Shown: positions 53,213 through 61,891, counted from the stretch's first letter. The stretch is 64,000 nt of DNA from Hyphomicrobium_B sp001006785 (GCF_001006785.1 NZ_CDHO01000004.1:1-64000); one strand, 5' to 3'. Translations and numbers: made by a program. The notes: generated from the sequence alone by a model not told the origin.

Positions 53213-53237
53213 CGTCATCCCCGCGTAGGCGGGGATC
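53213..53237. repeat. Left 25-bp inverted repeat of GIY-YIG unit
   Basis: Begins CGTCATCCCCGCGTAGGCGG and is a perfect inverted copy of 53703-53727. It contains its own hairpin ATCCCCGC / GCGGGGAT with a 4-nt loop. Confidence 0.92.
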
Positions 53238-53276
53238 CGTCCAGCCAAGCGACTGTTCATTGGCGGACTTGGACAG

Positions 53277-53300
53277 ATCCCGGCCTTCGCCGGGATGACG
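53277..53300. repeat. REP-like palindrome, variant copy
   Basis: ATCCCGGC-CTTC-GCCGGGAT followed by GACG. It is in opposite orientation to the left repeat at 53213 and shares its GGGATGACG end, making a BIME-like pair separated by about 40 bp upstream of the GIY-YIG gene. Confidence 0.8.
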
Positions 53301-53350
53301 TCCTCTACCGGTTATGTTGCTCACGTCGTCGAACTAGGACGTCTCGGCCC

Positions 53351-53725
53351 ATGAAGCGCCCGTGTGTCTACATCCTCGCAAGTAAGCCATATGGGACACT
53401 CTATGTAGGTGTGACCAGCGATCTGCCACATCGAATGGCGCAGCACGACCAAGGTCTAATCGACGGGTTCACAAAGAAGTATTGCGTTAAGACGCTCGTC
53501 TACTACGAGATGCACGAAACTATGGATGCTGCGATCGTCCGTGAAAAAAGACTAAAGCGCTGGCAGCGTACATGGAAGTATCGACTTATCGAGCAAATGA
53601 ACCCGGAATGGGCCAATTTGTTTGATCCAGCGACAGGTGAGATTGAGTTCGGTTCGATAGATGCACCAAACTTAGTTCCAGACTCGTCAAGTAACCTGGA
53701 TAGATCCCCGCCTACGCGGGGATGA
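53351..53725 (+). CDS. GIY-YIG single-domain nuclease
   Basis: 124-residue protein of the small stand-alone GIY-YIG family (UPF0213/YhbQ-like). The GIY and YIG strands read VYILASKPYGTLYVGVTS, followed by the conserved Arg/His in PHRMAQHD and the metal-binding Glu region AAIVREKRLKRWQRTWKYRL, then NPEWANLFD. The ATG at 53351 begins the domain directly. The C-terminal residues NLDRSPPTRG and the stop are encoded by the right inverted repeat, so the tail is repeat-derived. The A+T content is higher than the neighbours, a sign of transfer. Natural DNA target is unknown. Confidence 0.88.
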   Translation: MKRPCVYILASKPYGTLYVGVTSDLPHRMAQHDQGLIDGFTKKYCVKTLVYYEMHETMDAAIVREKRLKRWQRTWKYRLIEQMNPEWANLFDPATGEIEFGSIDAPNLVPDSSSNLDRSPPTRG

Positions 53726-53727
53726 CG
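53703..53727. repeat. Right 25-bp inverted repeat of GIY-YIG unit
   Basis: Ends GCGGGGATGACG and is the exact reverse complement of 53213-53237. It encodes the last codons and the TGA (53723-53725) of the GIY-YIG gene. Confidence 0.92.
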
Positions 53728-53779
53728 TTTCGAGCGATGGCTTTCGTATCGACGGATGCGGCGATCTCCGGAATTTTTT

Positions 53780-53923
53780 CCGTCATCCTCAGCCGAGTGA
53801 GCAGCGCGAACGAAGGCTGGGGATCCAGCGCAAAGCGCGTCGCAGACGCAATATTGAGCCTTCGGCAATTGTAATGCTGGATCCCCGAACGGCCTCGCAG
53901 GCTCACCCGTTCGAGGATGACGG
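53780..53923. repeat. Inverted pair of a second REP-type repeat
   Basis: Left arm 53780-53829 starts CCGTCATCCTC and ends GGGGATCCAGC; right arm 53876-53923 starts GCTGGATCCCC and ends GAGGATGACGG. The outer and inner ends match exactly in inverted orientation while the middles differ, and about 45 bp separate the arms. It shares GTCATCC / GGATC ends with the repeats around the GIY-YIG gene but is a different subfamily. Confidence 0.75.
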
Positions 53924-53978
53924 TCGTGTGCAAACAGCGCGCATCATTCAACGCAATAACGCATCTCGGCAGCGCCGC

Positions 53979-54107
53979 TCACCGACCCTCGATCTTCACT
54001 CCGGGCAGATCGATCTTCACTTTGGTCTGGTTGGCGTCGTAGAGCAGGTAGCTCAGCACGCCGACGGCGACCAGAAGCACGCCGATGATGAGCGATTTCG
54101 TATCCAT
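53979..54107 (-). CDS. Small single-helix membrane protein (42 aa)
   Basis: 42-residue protein starting at the ATG at 54107 (MDTKSLIIGVLLVAVGVLSY), which has GGAGG 10 nt upstream. One membrane helix is followed by a short charged tail with KVKIDLPGVKIEGR outside. It looks like a genuine small envelope protein of the kind common in Hyphomicrobiales; function unknown. A longer in-frame extension to 54161 adds an unlikely sequence. Confidence 0.65.
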   Translation of the reverse strand: MDTKSLIIGVLLVAVGVLSYLLYDANQTKVKIDLPGVKIEGR

Positions 54108-54289
54108 CGTGATGGGCCTCCACGCCTTCGTCCGAATCCAAATTCGATATTCAAACGCCACGCGGACAATGCCAAGTCAAGCTGCGCCGCCAGCACGGTG
54201 CCGCCGCCGTCGCGTCCGCAGCTACGGAAAATGCCGTCCTCATCATTGGTCTGATTGCTGGCGGTCAGCGAGGCCGCGGCCGGATCACC

Positions 54290-54604
54290 TCAGCGTCTGC
54301 ACTTCGCGGTGAGAAGCGGAACCGCGCCGAGCGCCACGAGCGCGCCGCCGCCACCCGCCAGCGCCACGTTGAGCTGCCCGTCTCCCAAGGTCGCGACGAT
54401 CGCCGAAAACACCAGCGCGAAGATGGCCGCATCGGCCATCGCGTAGGCCAGCGGCCAGGTACGCATGTCGGCGGCATCGAACGGTTCATCGAGGCGCATC
54501 AGTCGCAACTTGCGTAGAATGACCCACGCGCCGATGCTGAGCAGCATCAGCACGGGAACGATGACGGCGCTCTGCAGCAGAAATCCATGGATGACATCGA
54601 GCAT
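54290..54604 (-). CDS. Small polytopic membrane protein, unknown
   Basis: 104-residue protein with three hydrophobic segments: FLLQSAVIVPVLMLLSIGAWVI, then LAYAMADAAIFALVFSAIVA and a Gly/Ala-rich ALAGGGGALVALGAVPLLTA. The ATG at 54604 has AAGGAGAG just upstream. No family was recognised. It lies between the 42-aa membrane protein and the GH3 gene on the same strand. Confidence 0.7.
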   Translation of the reverse strand: MLDVIHGFLLQSAVIVPVLMLLSIGAWVILRKLRLMRLDEPFDAADMRTWPLAYAMADAAIFALVFSAIVATLGDGQLNVALAGGGGALVALGAVPLLTAKCRR

Positions 54605-54716
54605 GGCGGCTCTCCTTCGCGAGCGCATATCGGAGCCCGCGCGAGGAGCAAGACTTGCACCATCGCCGTCCCGCCGCTGTTCCTCAGGGAACAGGCGAGC
54701 GAACGATAGAGATAGG

Positions 54717-56081
54717 TCAATTCGCCGGAGGTGCGTGCGCGGGTTCCTGCTGAGCATGCTGCGGAGGCGCGGCACGCGGCGGGGAATCGTCCACGAAAAC
54801 ATATTTCGAAAGCCGTTCGCGCGCCTGGATCTGCCGCGCCTGATCGATTTCATTATTGCTGTCGGCCTCGATCAACGCCGACATGACGGTGTCGTAGTAC
54901 TGCGCGGCATCGGAAAGCAGCAGCAAGTCGACGCCCGCGTTGACGGCTTTGACCGCCGCACCGCCGAGACCGTCCTTCGAGCGCGTCACCGCGCCCATGC
55001 CCAGGTCGTCGGTGATCAGCAGAACGTCGCCCTCCGTGCGGGCACGAATGAACGAGTTGATGACTTCGCCCGAATAGGACGCTGGCGTGTCCTTGTCGGC
55101 CGCGGTGACCCGCACATGCCCGATCATCGTCGCGATGCCGGGCTTGCCCATGAGACGGCGGAAGGGAAGCCAGTCGCTGAGTTCGAGCTGCGCGGTGGTC
55201 GCCGAGATTTCACCCGTCACGACATGCGTATCGCGCGCCACACGCCCCAAGCCCGGGAAGTGCTTCAGCGTGCAGATGATGTCGAATTTCGTCAGCGTGT
55301 CGCAATACCAGCCCGCGACTTTGGCGACGAGATACGGGTTGCTGTCGATGGCGCGCCAGAAGAGCTGTGTTTCGCCGTCGTTGCGGCGTGACGTTCCAAG
55401 TCGGAGGTCGACGACGGGACCGAAGTTCATCGTGACACCGAGCCGCTCGAGCCCCTGCGCCTGCACTTCGGCATAAGCGCGCACGGCCTTCTCGCGGTCT
55501 TCGTCGTTTTTCAGCTTGGCGACGAGCGTGCCGAGCGACGGCTGCTGCTTCAACGGCGGCGACAGGCGCGACACGTATCCGCCTTCCTGGTCGGCGGCGA
55601 CGATCAGCCGAGGCAGTCCTTGCGCTTTGCGAATGTCCTGGAGGCTCTGAATGTCCTTTGCGACGTCATCGGCCTTGCGACCGCGAACATTGTGATCGGT
55701 GATGAAGATGCCGGCGATGCCGCCCTTCTCAACCAGCGGCCGCACTTCGTCGAAGCTTTGGAAGCCGACGATGATGCGCCGTCCGAGACGTTCGAGCCTG
55801 GCCGGATCTGATCCGAGAATGTCGGCGCGCGTCAGAAGTTTTAGAGGTCGCTTCGGGGGCAGTGGCTGACCGGGTGTGGCAGCTTGTTGCGCAACGGCCG
55901 GAACCGCTTTGCGGGCTCGCATTGCGGCGCGTTGCCGGGCCTTGTTGCGCGCCCAATACGTTTTCTTCTTCGCCGAGACGTGGCTGCGATACGCTCGCGC
56001 GCCGGCGGCATCCGGAGGCAGCGCCAGTAGCGTTGCGAGGAAGCCAAGACCTATGACAGCGGCGGCAAAGCTACGGAGCAT
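54717..56081 (-). CDS. Glycoside hydrolase family 3 (NagZ-like), exported
   Basis: 454-residue protein with an N-terminal signal or anchor (LRSFAAAVIGLGFLATLLAL), a basic Arg/Lys/Ala-rich linker to about residue 80 and a GH3 catalytic domain. The KHFPG motif is in CTLKHFPGLGRVARDTH, the sugar-binding VAADQEGGYVSRL and the nucleophile Asp in LLITDDLGMGAV. The family removes beta-linked GlcNAc; NagZ works in the cytosol, whereas the signal here suggests periplasmic or surface action on peptidoglycan or glycans. A Pro/Ala/His-rich tail ends it. A GTG precedes the ATG by one codon. Confidence 0.88.
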   Translation of the reverse strand: MLRSFAAAVIGLGFLATLLALPPDAAGARAYRSHVSAKKKTYWARNKARQRAAMRARKAVPAVAQQAATPGQPLPPKRPLKLLTRADILGSDPARLERLGRRIIVGFQSFDEVRPLVEKGGIAGIFITDHNVRGRKADDVAKDIQSLQDIRKAQGLPRLIVAADQEGGYVSRLSPPLKQQPSLGTLVAKLKNDEDREKAVRAYAEVQAQGLERLGVTMNFGPVVDLRLGTSRRNDGETQLFWRAIDSNPYLVAKVAGWYCDTLTKFDIICTLKHFPGLGRVARDTHVVTGEISATTAQLELSDWLPFRRLMGKPGIATMIGHVRVTAADKDTPASYSGEVINSFIRARTEGDVLLITDDLGMGAVTRSKDGLGGAAVKAVNAGVDLLLLSDAAQYYDTVMSALIEADSNNEIDQARQIQARERLSKYVFVDDSPPRAAPPQHAQQEPAHAPPAN

Positions 56082-56173
56082 CACCGCCTATACTAGCCTG
56101 CAGACGGATAAGATTGAGGCAGAGCATCGAATTTGGTTGCTTTTCCGATACCGGCGTCACGCAACGCTTAAGG

Positions 56174-57031
56174 TCAATAAATTCTGACGGGAAAATATCG
56201 TTGCACAAGCTCCTCGAACCGGCCGGATGCCCGCACCCGGTCCAACCCTTTGTTGAGCAGTAGCCTGATCTGGGGATCGTTTTTGGGAACGGCAATAGCT
56301 AGCCCGTCGCCGAAAAACTTGGGCTCGAGATAAGGCCCGCCGCGCATTTCGCAGCACTGGCGTGAAAGCGTGCCGTTTAACCAGAAGGCGAGCGATATCC
56401 CGTCGTCAAAGATAAAGTCGGCCTTGCCCCCTGCCAGCGCTTCGCGTGCAAGGTCGGCGTTTTCAAAAACGACGAGCGGGCTGTCGCGGAAAAATGCCTT
56501 GAGGTACGCCTCGTGCGCCGTGCCGCGCGCCACCGCGATACGCTGCCCGTCGAGCCCGCTCGGCGTCATCTCGACCTTGGGCGAATCCTTCCGGCCCGCG
56601 AACCGGCCCGGCGTATGGAAGTAGCGGTCGGTGAATTCCACGTCTTTGAGCGCCGCCGGCGTTACTCTGTGGGCAGCGATGACGGCGTCGGCCTCGCCGT
56701 TCTTCAGCCCACCGAACAACTCGTCCCACGGCCGGGCCTTGATATCGCACGACGTGTTGAGCTCAAGGCAGATCGCCCGCGCGAGATCGACATTGAAGCC
56801 GATCAGAACGCCGTCTTCGTCGTAGAAATCAAACGGAGGGAAATCGCTGTCCGTCAGGAAGCGGATAACGACGCGTCTGGATGCGGCCTCGGTCTGCTGC
56901 GGCGCAACCCGGGTATCGCTGAGCGATGGAAGAGTCTTTGCATTTTGAGCGACGGCCCAGCCTGCCGAACCGGCAAGCGCCACCGCGAGCGCAGCGCCGA
57001 ACAGTCGAGGAATGCGCGATCCGGTTTTCAT
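56174..57031 (-). CDS. Periplasmic solute-binding protein, family 3
   Basis: About 285 residues with a signal peptide (RLFGAALAVALAGSAGWAVA) and a family 3 (amino-acid type) binding fold: FLTDSDFPPFDFYDEDGVLI, GFNVDLARAICLEL, FGGLKNGEADAVIA, and the later GQRIAVARGTAHE and FFGDGLAIAVPKND. No permease or ATPase gene is adjacent, so it is an orphan receptor or partner of a distant transporter. The ATG at 57031 is used; a GTG two codons earlier is possible. Ligand unknown. Confidence 0.88.
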   Translation of the reverse strand: MKTGSRIPRLFGAALAVALAGSAGWAVAQNAKTLPSLSDTRVAPQQTEAASRRVVIRFLTDSDFPPFDFYDEDGVLIGFNVDLARAICLELNTSCDIKARPWDELFGGLKNGEADAVIAAHRVTPAALKDVEFTDRYFHTPGRFAGRKDSPKVEMTPSGLDGQRIAVARGTAHEAYLKAFFRDSPLVVFENADLAREALAGGKADFIFDDGISLAFWLNGTLSRQCCEMRGGPYLEPKFFGDGLAIAVPKNDPQIRLLLNKGLDRVRASGRFEELVQRYFPVRIY

Positions 57032-57163
57032 ATGCACCGCAGTATACGGAAGGTCTTTCGACGAAAATGAGATTCGCAGTCTTAGTCCCGTTGCTGGTTC
57101 TAAACTAGAGCATATACTCCGGCCCGGCCGAACGTCGGAACCGCCGTCGGCTCGGGGGCGTGC

Positions 57164-58684
57164 ATGTCAACGGTGGGGAACGATAAGCCGCGGTCGGCGC
57201 TACGGCGACGGCAAAAGCCGCCATCAGCGTCGCCTCCGGCGCCGGTGCCTTGGGAATCTTTTTTGCGCGTGATCCGGCGGCTCGATCGCGCGGTCAACGA
57301 TTTGCGTCGGCGCACCCCGGATTTTTCCGCCGCAACCCCGTTTCCGGTCTGGCAGCAGACAGTGATGCTCGCCATTCCGGCGATTTTTACGGCCGCACTG
57401 ATACTGGTCGATGAAGAGGCTCTGATTCTCTGGTGGGTCGTTCTCGCGCTTCCGTTCCTTATGATCGCGACGGTTCGGCTGGTCGCCGTCTGGTATGTGA
57501 TCAGGCGGCAGCCGAAACACTGGCGCGGACCGCTCGATGACCGCCGCTTCGACGCCCGCCTTCCGACGTTTTCCGTGCTGGTGCCGGTGTACAAGGAAGA
57601 AGCCGTCGTGCCGGGTCTCGTTGCCGCCATGCGCCGCATCGATTATCCGCCCGATCGCGTCGAAATTCTTTTTATAACGGAAGAGCACGATCAGCCGACC
57701 CGGCAGGCGTTGCTCCAGAGCAATCTCGCCCAAAACATGCGCGTTCTGACGGTGCCCGCTGGGCATCCGCAGACCAAGCCGCGTGCGTTGAATTTCGCGC
57801 TGCAGGAAGCCGGCGGAATTCTCGTGGCCGTCTACGACGCCGAGGACATTCCCGACCGCGATCAGCTTCGGCGCGCCGCTGCCGCTTTCGTCGCTGGAGG
57901 ACCGCGGCTCGCCTGCGTGCAGGCGCAGCTTACGATTTATAATGCCAAGCAATCATTCTTCAGCCGGCAGTTCGCGCTCGAATACAAGGCGCTGTTCAGC
58001 GGTCTGTTACCGGCGCTCGCGTTCCTCAAGCTGCCGATCCCGCTTGGCGGCACGTCCAATCACTTTCGCCGCGACCTTCTCCTGAAGTGCGGCGGCTGGG
58101 ACCCGTTCAACGTCACCGAAGATGCCGACCTCGGCATTCGCATTGCGCGACTGGGTTACGATGTTGGCGTCATCAGGTCGGAAACCTCGGAAGAAGCCCC
58201 CACGGAATGGCGGACGTGGTGCGGTCAGCGCACACGCTGGATCAAAGGCTGGATACAGACGTATCTGGTGCACATGCGCCATCCCTTGAGGCTCTGGCGC
58301 GACCTCGGAACGTGGCAGTTCATCGGCTTCCAGATCATGATCGGCGGAATGATCCTGTCGATCCTCGTACATCCCTGGTTTTACGTTCTGCTCGTGAACG
58401 GAGCGATGAGCGGCGCTGCTGTAATGCCAGCCGGTGCGGCTTTGCAATGGATATTCAGCGCGCACTTGATGATCGGATACGGCGCCGCATGGCTACTGAC
58501 CATCGTGACGGCACGAGGATCGATTTCCGGACTTTGGGCCGCGGCGTGGCTGCCAGTTTATTGGCTGGCGATATCATGGGCCGCCTATCGCGCCGTCATC
58601 GACCTGATTTTCAGGCCGTTTCATTGGGAAAAAACCGCGCACGGCGCTGGCGCAAGCCACCGGATCGCATTGCCGAAATCCTGA
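57164..58684 (+). CDS. Membrane glycosyltransferase, GT2 family
   Basis: 506-residue processive-type GT2 enzyme. Two helices precede the catalytic domain (VMLAIPAIFTAALILV and LWWVVLALPFLMIATVRL). Motifs: FSVLVPVYKEEAVVPGL, AVYDAEDIPDRDQL (metal-binding DxD-like), FNVTEDADLGIRI (TED) and CGQRTRWIKGW (Q/RxxRW). C-terminal membrane segments follow. This is the cellulose-synthase-like layout used for exopolysaccharide synthesis; no other polysaccharide genes adjoin, so the product is unknown. Confidence 0.9.
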   Translation: MSTVGNDKPRSALRRRQKPPSASPPAPVPWESFLRVIRRLDRAVNDLRRRTPDFSAATPFPVWQQTVMLAIPAIFTAALILVDEEALILWWVVLALPFLMIATVRLVAVWYVIRRQPKHWRGPLDDRRFDARLPTFSVLVPVYKEEAVVPGLVAAMRRIDYPPDRVEILFITEEHDQPTRQALLQSNLAQNMRVLTVPAGHPQTKPRALNFALQEAGGILVAVYDAEDIPDRDQLRRAAAAFVAGGPRLACVQAQLTIYNAKQSFFSRQFALEYKALFSGLLPALAFLKLPIPLGGTSNHFRRDLLLKCGGWDPFNVTEDADLGIRIARLGYDVGVIRSETSEEAPTEWRTWCGQRTRWIKGWIQTYLVHMRHPLRLWRDLGTWQFIGFQIMIGGMILSILVHPWFYVLLVNGAMSGAAVMPAGAALQWIFSAHLMIGYGAAWLLTIVTARGSISGLWAAAWLPVYWLAISWAAYRAVIDLIFRPFHWEKTAHGAGASHRIALPKS

Positions 58685-58751
58685 TGCCCCGTTTTGCGTC
58701 CCGACAAGTCCGCGCCCAACATGTCTGCGTCCGACATATTGGCTTCGAGTT

Positions 58752-59087
58752 CTAAGCCGGACGGCGGAAAACTTTTCGCAACTCGTCCTTCGCGCGATCC
58801 AAGGTATGCCGGCGGCTCTGAGACAAGTTCTTGCCGGCACGATTGATGTAGAACGTCAGCATCGACATTGCCGACTGGAAAGGCGTGCCCTTGCGACGGC
58901 GGCTTTGCAAAGCAGAGCGTTTCAGCGACCTCGCGATGTCCTCCGGCTTACGCTTATTGAATACGCTGTCTTCCAAATCCAGCGCGTCGCTGTTGCGCGT
59001 CACGTCCGCCGACCAGCGCTTGGATTGGCTGCGCGCCGACCGGTGCGAGCCTGCTGACGAACGTTTCTGAGCAGATTTTTTCATCAT
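58752..59087 (-). CDS. DUF3175 family protein
   Basis: 111-residue, very basic protein of the DUF3175 family. The core is visible: RWSADVTRNSDALDLEDSVF, then DIARSLKRSA and the conserved FQSAMSMLTFYINRAGKNL. The N-terminal 22 residues are Ser/Arg/Lys-rich and resemble DNA-binding tails. Function unknown. Two adjacent ATGs mark the start. Confidence 0.9.
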   Translation of the reverse strand: MMKKSAQKRSSAGSHRSARSQSKRWSADVTRNSDALDLEDSVFNKRKPEDIARSLKRSALQSRRRKGTPFQSAMSMLTFYINRAGKNLSQSRRHTLDRAKDELRKVFRRPA

Positions 59088-59250
59088 TATCGCCGCTTTA
59101 CCATTGAGCTGCGGTTCGCGAATGCCGAACTATTAGACTTGGACAACAGCATGAGAGGCGCTAGGTTCCTCGAACCGAGACGCCGTGGAACCTGCTGGCG
59201 CCGCGCAAGGTTCAAATCGCGACGCAGCATCGAATGCTGAGGCGATCGAC

Positions 59251-60504
59251 ATGAAGCTCGCACTTCAATCTCTGATCAACAGCTGTGTTCAGCGCGGGTC
59301 ATTGACCCTTGTCTTGCCGAGCGGCGAACGGCTGCAAGCTGGTGATGGTTCCGGCACTCCGTTGACCCTGACCTTGACGGATCACCGCGCCGGGCGACAG
59401 CTGTTCCTCAATCCCGAGCTGGCTTTCGGCGAGCTTTATACGGATGGCCGACTGCTAGTTTCCGGCGGCTCCATTTATGACGTTCTCGAGCTTCTGGGAC
59501 ATAACCTTGATGCGTTGTCGCCGCCGCAGATGGGACGAATTCGCCATGCGCTGCGCACGGCGTTCGATGGCTGGCGGCACCGCAACTCCGAGAAACTGGC
59601 GCGCCATAACGTCCATCATCATTACGATATCGACGATCGCATTTATTCGCTGTTTCTCGATTCCGATCGGCAGTATTCGTGCGCGTACTTCGCCTCCGAA
59701 AAGGAAAGCCTCGAAGAAGCCCAGCTCGCAAAGAAACGTCACATTGCTGCGAAGCTTCTCGTTTCGGAAGGCGCGTCGGTCCTCGATATCGGCAGCGGCT
59801 GGGGTGGCTTGGCGATCTACCTCTCCGACGTGTGCGGAGCGGACGTTACGGGCCTGACGCTTTCGCCCGAGCAGCTCAAGGTCGCCGAGCGGCGTGCGAA
59901 CGAACGAAAACTCACCGACCACGTCCATTTCCGTTTGCAGGATTACCGCGCGCTCGAGCAGACGTTCGATCGCGTCGTTTCCGTCGGCATGTTCGAGCAT
60001 GTCGGCGCGCGCGATTACGACACGTTTTTCAGTGTCGTGCGGCGAAGTTTGAAAGACGACGGTGTTGCGCTTCTGCATTCGATCGGCCGCCTGGATGGCA
60101 AGAGCCCCACGAACCCCTGGTTCGAGAGATACATTTTTCCGGGAAGTCACGTGCCGTCGCTGGCTGAAGTCCTACCCTCGATCGAAAAGTCGGGACTGAT
60201 CGTGACGGACATTGAAATCCTGCGCCTGCACTACGCCGATACGCTGGCCGCGTGGCGTAGCCGCTTCCTCAGCCATCGCAAAGAGGCGGAAGCTGTTCTC
60301 GGCGATCGGTTCTGTCGCATGTGGGAGTTCTATCTCGCGTCCTCAGAGGCAGGGTTCCGCTATGGCGGATTGATGGTGTTTCAAATCCAGCTGGCGCGAA
60401 AGCTCGACACGGTTCCGCGCACGCGCGACTACATCGGAGCCGAGGAAATCCGTCTGCGCCAGTCTGAGCAGGCGAGAGCCACTTACGCGATTGCGGCAGA
60501 GTAG
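59251..60504 (+). CDS. Cyclopropane-fatty-acid synthase family methyltransferase
   Basis: 417-residue SAM-dependent methyltransferase of the Cfa family, which modifies unsaturated acyl chains of membrane lipids. Motifs: HHHYDIDDRIYSLFLD, YSCAYFASEKESLEEAQ, the SAM site VLDIGSGWGGLAIYL, GLTLSPEQLKVAERR and SVGMFEHVGARDY. I use the ATG at 59251 (MKLALQSLI, GAGG upstream) rather than a GTG at 59185. Typical Cfa length is about 380-420. Whether it makes cyclopropane or methylated/furan-like lipids is not shown. Confidence 0.9.
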   Translation: MKLALQSLINSCVQRGSLTLVLPSGERLQAGDGSGTPLTLTLTDHRAGRQLFLNPELAFGELYTDGRLLVSGGSIYDVLELLGHNLDALSPPQMGRIRHALRTAFDGWRHRNSEKLARHNVHHHYDIDDRIYSLFLDSDRQYSCAYFASEKESLEEAQLAKKRHIAAKLLVSEGASVLDIGSGWGGLAIYLSDVCGADVTGLTLSPEQLKVAERRANERKLTDHVHFRLQDYRALEQTFDRVVSVGMFEHVGARDYDTFFSVVRRSLKDDGVALLHSIGRLDGKSPTNPWFERYIFPGSHVPSLAEVLPSIEKSGLIVTDIEILRLHYADTLAAWRSRFLSHRKEAEAVLGDRFCRMWEFYLASSEAGFRYGGLMVFQIQLARKLDTVPRTRDYIGAEEIRLRQSEQARATYAIAAE

Positions 60505-60538
60505 CGGTAGGAGCGGTAGGTGCGCACGCGGAACGCGT

Positions 60539-61255
60539 TCACAGAGCCAAAGGCGCATCGCTCGCCTGCTGATCTGACTGCTTCGCCAGTGCGTAGGCGC
60601 GCGCTGTAACCGCATTCAGCGAATTTTCGACGGCCAAGCGTGCCTTCTCCATCGCCGCGTCATCCGCATCGGCGGCGACGAAAATCGGATCGCCGCCAAC
60701 CACCGCAAGCTTCGAAAACGGCATGTTCACCGTCATCTTGCTCCACGTATTGAGCACCGCGTAACGTGACGTCGCCGCCGCCACCGGTATGATAGGTCGG
60801 CCGGAAAGGCGCGCGAGCGTAACAATGCCGTCTCCAGCGACGCGCGGCTTGGATGCAGGAACGTCTGCCGTCATGGCGACGATCGTTCCCTGCTCCAGGG
60901 CGTGATGAGCGGCTCTCAGAGCATAAACACCGCCGCGATTCTTCTTCCGCCGTCCCGCTCCAGCGCCGCGAATGGCGGAGATGCCGAATTTTTTGAGAAC
61001 GTGCGCCATGATCTCCGCATCCCCATGACGCGCGACCATCGCGGACACATTGAATTCCCGCGTGTTGAGATCCGCGAGCATCATGAACTGGCCGTGCCAC
61101 ATCGCCATGATGAACGGCACTTGCGCACGCAGGCGTTCGATGAGATCGGGGGGCTCGTGGACGGTTCGGGATGTTGCTTTGACAGTCCGGATGAGGCCAG
61201 CCGCCATGGGCGCCGAAATTTTTGCCAGCAACGTGGTTCGAACAGATCTCTTCAT
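60539..61255 (-). CDS. Lysophospholipid acyltransferase family protein (DUF374)
   Basis: 238-residue protein of the DUF374/LPLAT family. Motifs: IMAMWHGQFMMLA, RHGDAEIMAHVLKKFGI, RGAGAGRRKKNRGGVYAL and the product-site AMTADVPASKPRVAGDGIV, then GRPIIPVAAATSRY. Members transfer acyl chains to lipids such as lipid A precursors in alphaproteobacteria; the substrate is not known. It is convergent with the Cfa-like gene. Confidence 0.87.
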   Translation of the reverse strand: MKRSVRTTLLAKISAPMAAGLIRTVKATSRTVHEPPDLIERLRAQVPFIMAMWHGQFMMLADLNTREFNVSAMVARHGDAEIMAHVLKKFGISAIRGAGAGRRKKNRGGVYALRAAHHALEQGTIVAMTADVPASKPRVAGDGIVTLARLSGRPIIPVAAATSRYAVLNTWSKMTVNMPFSKLAVVGGDPIFVAADADDAAMEKARLAVENSLNAVTARAYALAKQSDQQASDAPLAL

Positions 61256-61372
61256 CTCAGAAGGGTGCAGTGTGGGGCCGAAAAGCAGTGAATCTTAGTC
61301 GTCTTGGACCTCCGAAATCAACCGCCTTAAAACCTCTGTTGGATATGATCGACATTTGTGCAACCCGGTATG

Positions 61373-61891
61373 TCATTGGCCTGACGGAACGTCTCGCATC
61401 GCTTCCCGGAACAGCGAAAGCCGCATGATCCGGTCGCCCTCTTCATCGGCCATCATCTGCAACGTCTGCTTCTTTTCGAGAATGTACGCAGGCGCCGCAT
61501 CGGCGTCGTACTCTATGAGGTAGCGCGTGTTATCGATGAGATCGGCAAGCTTGATGAGCTTCGCCTCCCACGGCGCGCGCGCAAGCCGCCACGCCGACAT
61601 GAGCTTGCGAACCTTCCGTGTGCCTTGATCGTCATCAGTCAGCCAATAGACGAGCCGCGCGACGTCGGTGCCGAAGCCGTCGATAATCTCGCCCATACTG
61701 GTATCGGTCTTCTCGACCGTATCGTGCAGATACGCGGCGGCAATGACGACCGGCTGCGCGATCCCATGACTCCGCAAAATCTCAACGACGCCCTCGATAT
61801 GCACCGTATAGGGAAGGGAATCGTGTTTCCGGGTCTGATGCCCGTGCTTTCGAGCCGAAAAGGCCTGCGCGTCTTGAACCAACGACGTCAT
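61373..61891 (-). CDS. HD-domain protein similar to MESH1/SpoT hydrolase
   Basis: 172-residue single HD domain resembling MESH1-type (p)ppGpp hydrolases: FSARKHGHQTRKH, PYTVHIEGVVEIL, LHDTVEKTDTSMGEII and AKLIKLADLIDNTRYL with the last Asp and Asn. The metal-binding His and HD are present, but the hydrolase box HDxxED reads HDTVEK, so the second acidic residue that helps activate water is replaced by Lys. Activity on ppGpp is therefore uncertain. Confidence 0.85.
   Translation of the reverse strand: MTSLVQDAQAFSARKHGHQTRKHDSLPYTVHIEGVVEILRSHGIAQPVVIAAAYLHDTVEKTDTSMGEIIDGFGTDVARLVYWLTDDDQGTRKVRKLMSAWRLARAPWEAKLIKLADLIDNTRYLIEYDADAAPAYILEKKQTLQMMADEEGDRIMRLSLFREAMRDVPSGQ

Larger units (their letters stand above)
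53213..53727 (+). mobile_element. Candidate 515-bp element: GIY-YIG gene between inverted repeats
   Basis: The unit is bounded by perfect 25-bp inverted repeats (53213-53237, 53703-53727). Inside the left end is a further pair partner at 53277-53300 (ATCCCGGC-CTTC-GCCGGGAT followed by GACG), so the left end can form a larger cruciform. The only gene is a GIY-YIG nuclease whose stop codon is in the right repeat. I see no obvious target-site duplication. The mobility of the unit is an inference. Confidence 0.5.

Noticed and set aside
53213..53923. CRISPR array
   Set aside because: Repeats are palindromes in both orientations with uneven spacing and a gene between them; no regular spacers and no cas genes.
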